Of a DNA stretch of 64,000 bases, positions 60,637 through 64,000 are shown piece after piece (within the stretch, counting starts at the first letter, position 1; each line of letters starts with the position of its first letter). This stretch comes from Methylocystaceae bacterium (GTDB lineage Bacteria; Pseudomonadota; Alphaproteobacteria; Rhizobiales; Beijerinckiaceae), in NCBI GenBank assembly GCA_009773555.1, contig WSXZ01000010.1, positions 52,244 through 116,243 of the forward strand. Reading direction: 5' to 3'. The notes beneath the pieces are model-generated. The model made no database searches and was not told the DNA's origin. It was given only the letters and a program-made list of their open reading frames with translations. The position numbers and the translations under genes were made by a program.

Positions 60637-62711
60637 TCACGCGTCGAGATCGACCGTCAGTTCTCTGGGCCAGTAACGAAGTTCGGCGCAGGCCGCGATG
60701 AACGCGGCCACGTCCTTGACGGTCGCAAGCTGCATGCACGCGTCGTCCAGCGCGTCGGCGACGCCGGCTTTCTCCAGCAGCGGCAACGCGCTCTCGGTGA
60801 AGCCGATGAACTTGCAGTGCGCGAAGGCGTCGCTTGCAAAATCGCGCGCGGCGGCGTCGGCGACGAGATCGGCGACGCCGGTCTCTGACGCGACGATGGC
60901 GACGGCGTCGTAGAGCACCGACGGCCCTCCGTCGATCTTTTGCGCGGCCGGCTGCATGGCGCCGTCGTCAAGCACCACGCCGCCGATGTGGGGCGCGACA
61001 ATCTCGTAAACCGCTCCAATCTTTTCGACGGCCTCAATCAGCGCCGTCAACAGCTTCGCGTCGGTGCCGTCCGTCACGAGAATCCCGAGCTTGCGCCCTG
61101 TGAAGGATTTCGGACGTGTCAGCATGCTCAGCGGCGCGGAGGGGGGAAGTTCTTGGCGGGTCGGCCGCGCGGCCTTCGCCGGATCGGGCATTTCAAGCCG
61201 CAAGCCGTCAGCCACGCGCCTCGCGAGCGCAACGTCGATGTTTAAGAGATGCGACACGACTCTGGAGCGAATGTCCGGGCGCTCGCACTTGCTCAGTTCA
61301 AACGTCAGCGCGTCGCCGATATGTTTGCGTTCGATCGGCGTCTGGCTGATGAAGAATTGCCGCGCCTGGCTGTAGTGATCGGCGAAACTTTCGGCGCGAC
61401 GTCTCGTCTTCGGCCCGGCGACTTCTTCTGGGTATGAGGTGAAGCCGCGCTCGGGATTCTCGCGCGGTCCGCCGAGCGCGCCCCAGCTGTTGGGCTCGTA
61501 ATTGACGCGGCCCTTCGGGTTCTTCATCGCCATATGCCCATCCTGCTGGAAATGCGCCATGGGGCATCGCGGCGCATTGACCGGGAGATGGGTGAAGTTC
61601 GGGCTGCCGAGTCGCTTCAGCTGCGTATCGAGGTAGGAGAAGTTGCGGCCCTGAAGCAGCGGATCGTCGCTGAAATCGATGCCGGGCACGATGTTCTGCG
61701 TGCAGAAGGCGACCTGTTCGGTTTCCGCGAAGAAATTGTCCACGGTGCGGTCGAGCACGAGGCGCCCGACGACCTGCACGGGAATCTGCTCTTCGGGAAT
61801 AATCTTGGTCGAGTCGAGAATGTCGAATTCGAATGTGTCGGCGAACTCTTCGTCAAAGAGCTGAAGGCCGAGCTCCCATTCCGGGAAATGTCCGCCCTTG
61901 ATGGCGTCCCAAAGATCTCGCCGATGGAAATCGGGATCGGCGCCATTGATCTTGACTGCTTCATTCCAAAGCACCGACTGCAGACCGAGCTTCGGCTTCC
62001 AGTGAAACTTGACGAACGTCGACTTGCCTTCTGCGTTCACGAACCGGTAACTGTGAACCCCAAAGCCTTCCATGAAGCGGAAGGAGCGCGGAATGGCGCG
62101 ATCGGACATGATCCACATGATCATGTGAAAGCTTTCCGGCGACAGCGAAGCGAAATCCCAAAAATTGTCATGCGCCGTTTGCGCCTGCGGGAAGCCGCGA
62201 TCAGGCTCAGGCTTCGCGGCATGGATCAAATCCGGAAACTTGATCGCATCCTGGATGAAGAACACCGGGATGTTATTGCCGACGAGATCCCAATTGCCTT
62301 CTTGAGTGTAGAACTTTACGGCGAAGCCTCGCACGTCGCGCGCGAGATCGGCGGATCCCTTGCTGCCCAGCCATGCACGCCGAATCCCCGCGCGTGAACG
62401 ACGCGTTCCGGGATGCGCTCGTGGTCGAAGTGGAAGATCTTCTCGCGGAAATGGAAGTCTTCGATGAGGCTCGGACCGCGCGCGCCAATGCGAAGCGTGT
62501 TTTGGTCATCCGAAACCGGAATGCCCTGCTGCGTGGTGAGCGTCTCAACTTCGTCGTTCGCAGTCTGGTGCGTTTCACCGCCTTCGCCTTGCGGCTGCGC
62601 ATAAGACATCTCAACCTCGGCTGCGACAAGATCTGGTTGCTCGGTTTGACTCTTTCCAGCGTTAGCCCTGGCGGATTCGCTCGAGGAAGACGGTTTGCGC
62701 TTTGAGCCCAT
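60637..62711 (-). pseudogene. katE: Large-subunit catalase (HPII type), deletion plus frame change in the N-terminal third
   Basis: ATG 62711 ([10 protein letters not shown]) follows GGAG and reads to the haem-pocket segment [20 protein letters not shown] (catalytic His included). The homology then jumps by about 38 residues and changes frame: [20 protein letters not shown] and the rest ([13 protein letters not shown] with the pocket Asn, YSQARQFF, and the C-terminal flavodoxin-like domain [22 protein letters not shown]) run to 60637. The missing segment corresponds to YFQ-Y through FSTV-G of intact enzymes. The junction is near 62343. The gene is broken unless the assembly is wrong. Confidence 0.82.
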
Positions 62712-62948
62712 TGGAAAAAACTCCGAAAAAAACCGCGACGAAACGCGAGTGTCCCGTGAGCGAAACCTCGGGAAATCCGACTTGTTCCCCGGGCAGGAAA
62801 ATTCTCTCGGCGCCAAGAGAGGCGCAGAGGCCTCAAAGACGTTTGATACGGGGAAGGGCCCGCCAGCCGAAACTCGAAAGCGAGCGATGCCGGCACCGCA
62901 TGCGATCTTGTTCTGAACTATGCGCTATGCAACTATTCGTGCGTCCGA

Positions 62949-63965
62949 GTGGGGCGGAAATCACGGAATTCGGCAAGTGACTTCAGGGTGCTCGAGGTGG
63001 CGTGGGCGACGAAAGTCTACAGGGCGTCGAAAAGAATAGAGGGCGCCCCCTCCTGGATCATTGCGATGGCATTATTTGGCGCGAGCCTGTCTGTTCGCAT
63101 CCTGTTGGATCGCTGGCTCGATCCGATGAAGTTTCTCACCTTTCATCCGGCGATCGCCGCCAGCGCGCTGCTGTGCGGCTGGCGTCAAGGCGCGGTGGTG
63201 TTGGCGCTCTCCGCTGTGTCGGGGTGGTATTTTTTCTTCGAGCCGCGATACTCGTTTTTGCTCAGAGAGCAGAACGCAACGTTCGCGTTGATCGCATTTC
63301 TCCTCGTCGGCGGGTTCCTGCTTGTTCTCGTGGCGGGAATGGCCGATCTGATCAGGCGTCTGGAAGCGGCGCACCAGGTGCAGGTCAGCCTGTTTGGCGA
63401 GCTTCAGCATCGCGTTGCCAATAACCTCCAAATTGTCTTGGCCATGATCAGCAACGCCCGTCGGGGCGTGCTGGACGTGACGGCCGCCGAACGGATCGCC
63501 GCCGCTGAAGATCGGATCGCGGCGATGTCGGCATTGCATCGCCGGCTTTACGACAAAACAACCTACGAACAGGGCCTCGCGCCTATTCTTGACGAGATGT
63601 TGCGCAATGACTTTGGCGAGCTGCCGATCCAGCTGTCGTTAGATATATCCCCAGACGCAAAATTGTCCCTGGATCAGATGACCGCAGTGCTTCTTCTGGT
63701 CAATGAAGCCGCGCTCAACGCCGTCAAGCACGTTTTCGAAAAAGGCGCGGGATCGAAATTCGAAGTCGCCTTGCTCAAGCAGGCGAACGGCCGCCTGCAG
63801 CTCATCGTTCGCGACGACGGTCCCGGGATCGCGCCGGCGTCTGCGGTTGCGTCTGGCTCTCTCGGCATGAGCATCATGCAGGCCTTTGCGCGTCAGCTGG
63901 GCGGATCGCTGGAGGTGCAAGCCTCCGCCGGCACGACGTTGATGGTGGAGTTCCCCGGCGACTAG
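62949..63965 (+). CDS. DUF4118 membrane sensor histidine kinase (HisKA_2/HWE type)
   Basis: The 338-residue frame starts at GTG 62949; a GTG at 62988 is also possible. Three to four membrane segments (about 35-135) form a DUF4118-like sensor (LTFHPAIAASALLCGWRQGAVVLALSAVSGWYFF in outline). The phospho-acceptor His154 is in LFGELQHRVANNLQIVLAMI, the HisKA_2 pattern. The ATPase region has NEAALNAVKHVFEKG (N-box), VRDDGPGI and GSLGMSIMQAFARQLGG. No cognate regulator is inside the window. The following 35 bases show no further gene start. Confidence 0.85.
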   Translation: MGRKSRNSASDFRVLEVAWATKVYRASKRIEGAPSWIIAMALFGASLSVRILLDRWLDPMKFLTFHPAIAASALLCGWRQGAVVLALSAVSGWYFFFEPRYSFLLREQNATFALIAFLLVGGFLLVLVAGMADLIRRLEAAHQVQVSLFGELQHRVANNLQIVLAMISNARRGVLDVTAAERIAAAEDRIAAMSALHRRLYDKTTYEQGLAPILDEMLRNDFGELPIQLSLDISPDAKLSLDQMTAVLLLVNEAALNAVKHVFEKGAGSKFEVALLKQANGRLQLIVRDDGPGIAPASAVASGSLGMSIMQAFARQLGGSLEVQASAGTTLMVEFPGD

Positions 63966-64000
63966 CGGCGCAAGCGCGGCGGTCACGAGCCATCCCGTTT

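Overview
The window is GC-rich chromosomal DNA from an alphaproteobacterial methylotroph, most likely a type II methanotroph of the Methylocystis/Methylosinus kind (inference). Two observations support this. The first 10 kb is a serine-cycle operon in one orientation (ftfL end, sgaA, hprA, mtdA, fchA, mtkA, mtkB, ppc, mclA), with the glycerate kinase gene about 3 kb further on. The tmRNA gene is of the circularly permuted two-piece type and encodes the tag ANDNYAPVAVAA. No rRNA, tRNA, CRISPR array, prophage or intact insertion sequence was seen.

Layout. 1-10.2 kb: formate activation through C1-H4folate to the serine cycle. 10.3-14.7 kb: two exported proteins of unknown role and glycerate kinase. 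14.7-15.25 kb: a BrnT/BrnA toxin-antitoxin pair. 15.3-18.2 kb: a nitroreductase / methyltransferase / MFS exporter operon. 18.3-24.6 kb: pseudoazurin, an ABC-F ATPase, a methyltransferase, an AT-richer orphan that resembles a proteasome-type Ntn hydrolase, an L,D-transpeptidase, and a HicAB pair with a broken hicA. 24.7-30.2 kb: uvrD and a ribosome-rescue/translation group on the minus strand (rplY, pth, ssrA, sspB). 30.4-41.3 kb: housekeeping genes including aspS and pyruvate phosphate dikinase (ppdK). 41.5-44.2 kb: a rearranged patch carrying partial copies of the genes on both sides of it. 44.2-53.7 kb: pabC/pabB, ymdB, a transporter, nnrD, and a beta-carbonic anhydrase / SulP pair. 53.7-64 kb: envelope and stress genes, a pyruvoyl arginine decarboxylase-agmatinase operon, and a damaged large-subunit catalase.

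How the genes work together. FtfL, FchA and MtdA interconvert formate and methylene-H4F. SgaA, HprA, GckA, PEP carboxylase, malate thiokinase and malyl-CoA lyase form most of the serine cycle. PpdK connects pyruvate to PEP. The carbonic anhydrase and SulP transporter could supply the bicarbonate used by PEP carboxylase (inference).

Oddities. Several genes look interrupted: one-base shifts in ppc, in the exported protein at 10.3-12.4 kb and in hicA; an in-frame loss of catalytic residues in a glycerophosphodiesterase; and a deletion plus frame change in katE. At least two of the one-base losses can be explained by a shortened A-run, so sequencing error must be excluded before biological meaning is assigned. 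Four palindromic intergenic elements of 110-140 bp are present. Two of them supply the last codons of neighbouring genes.
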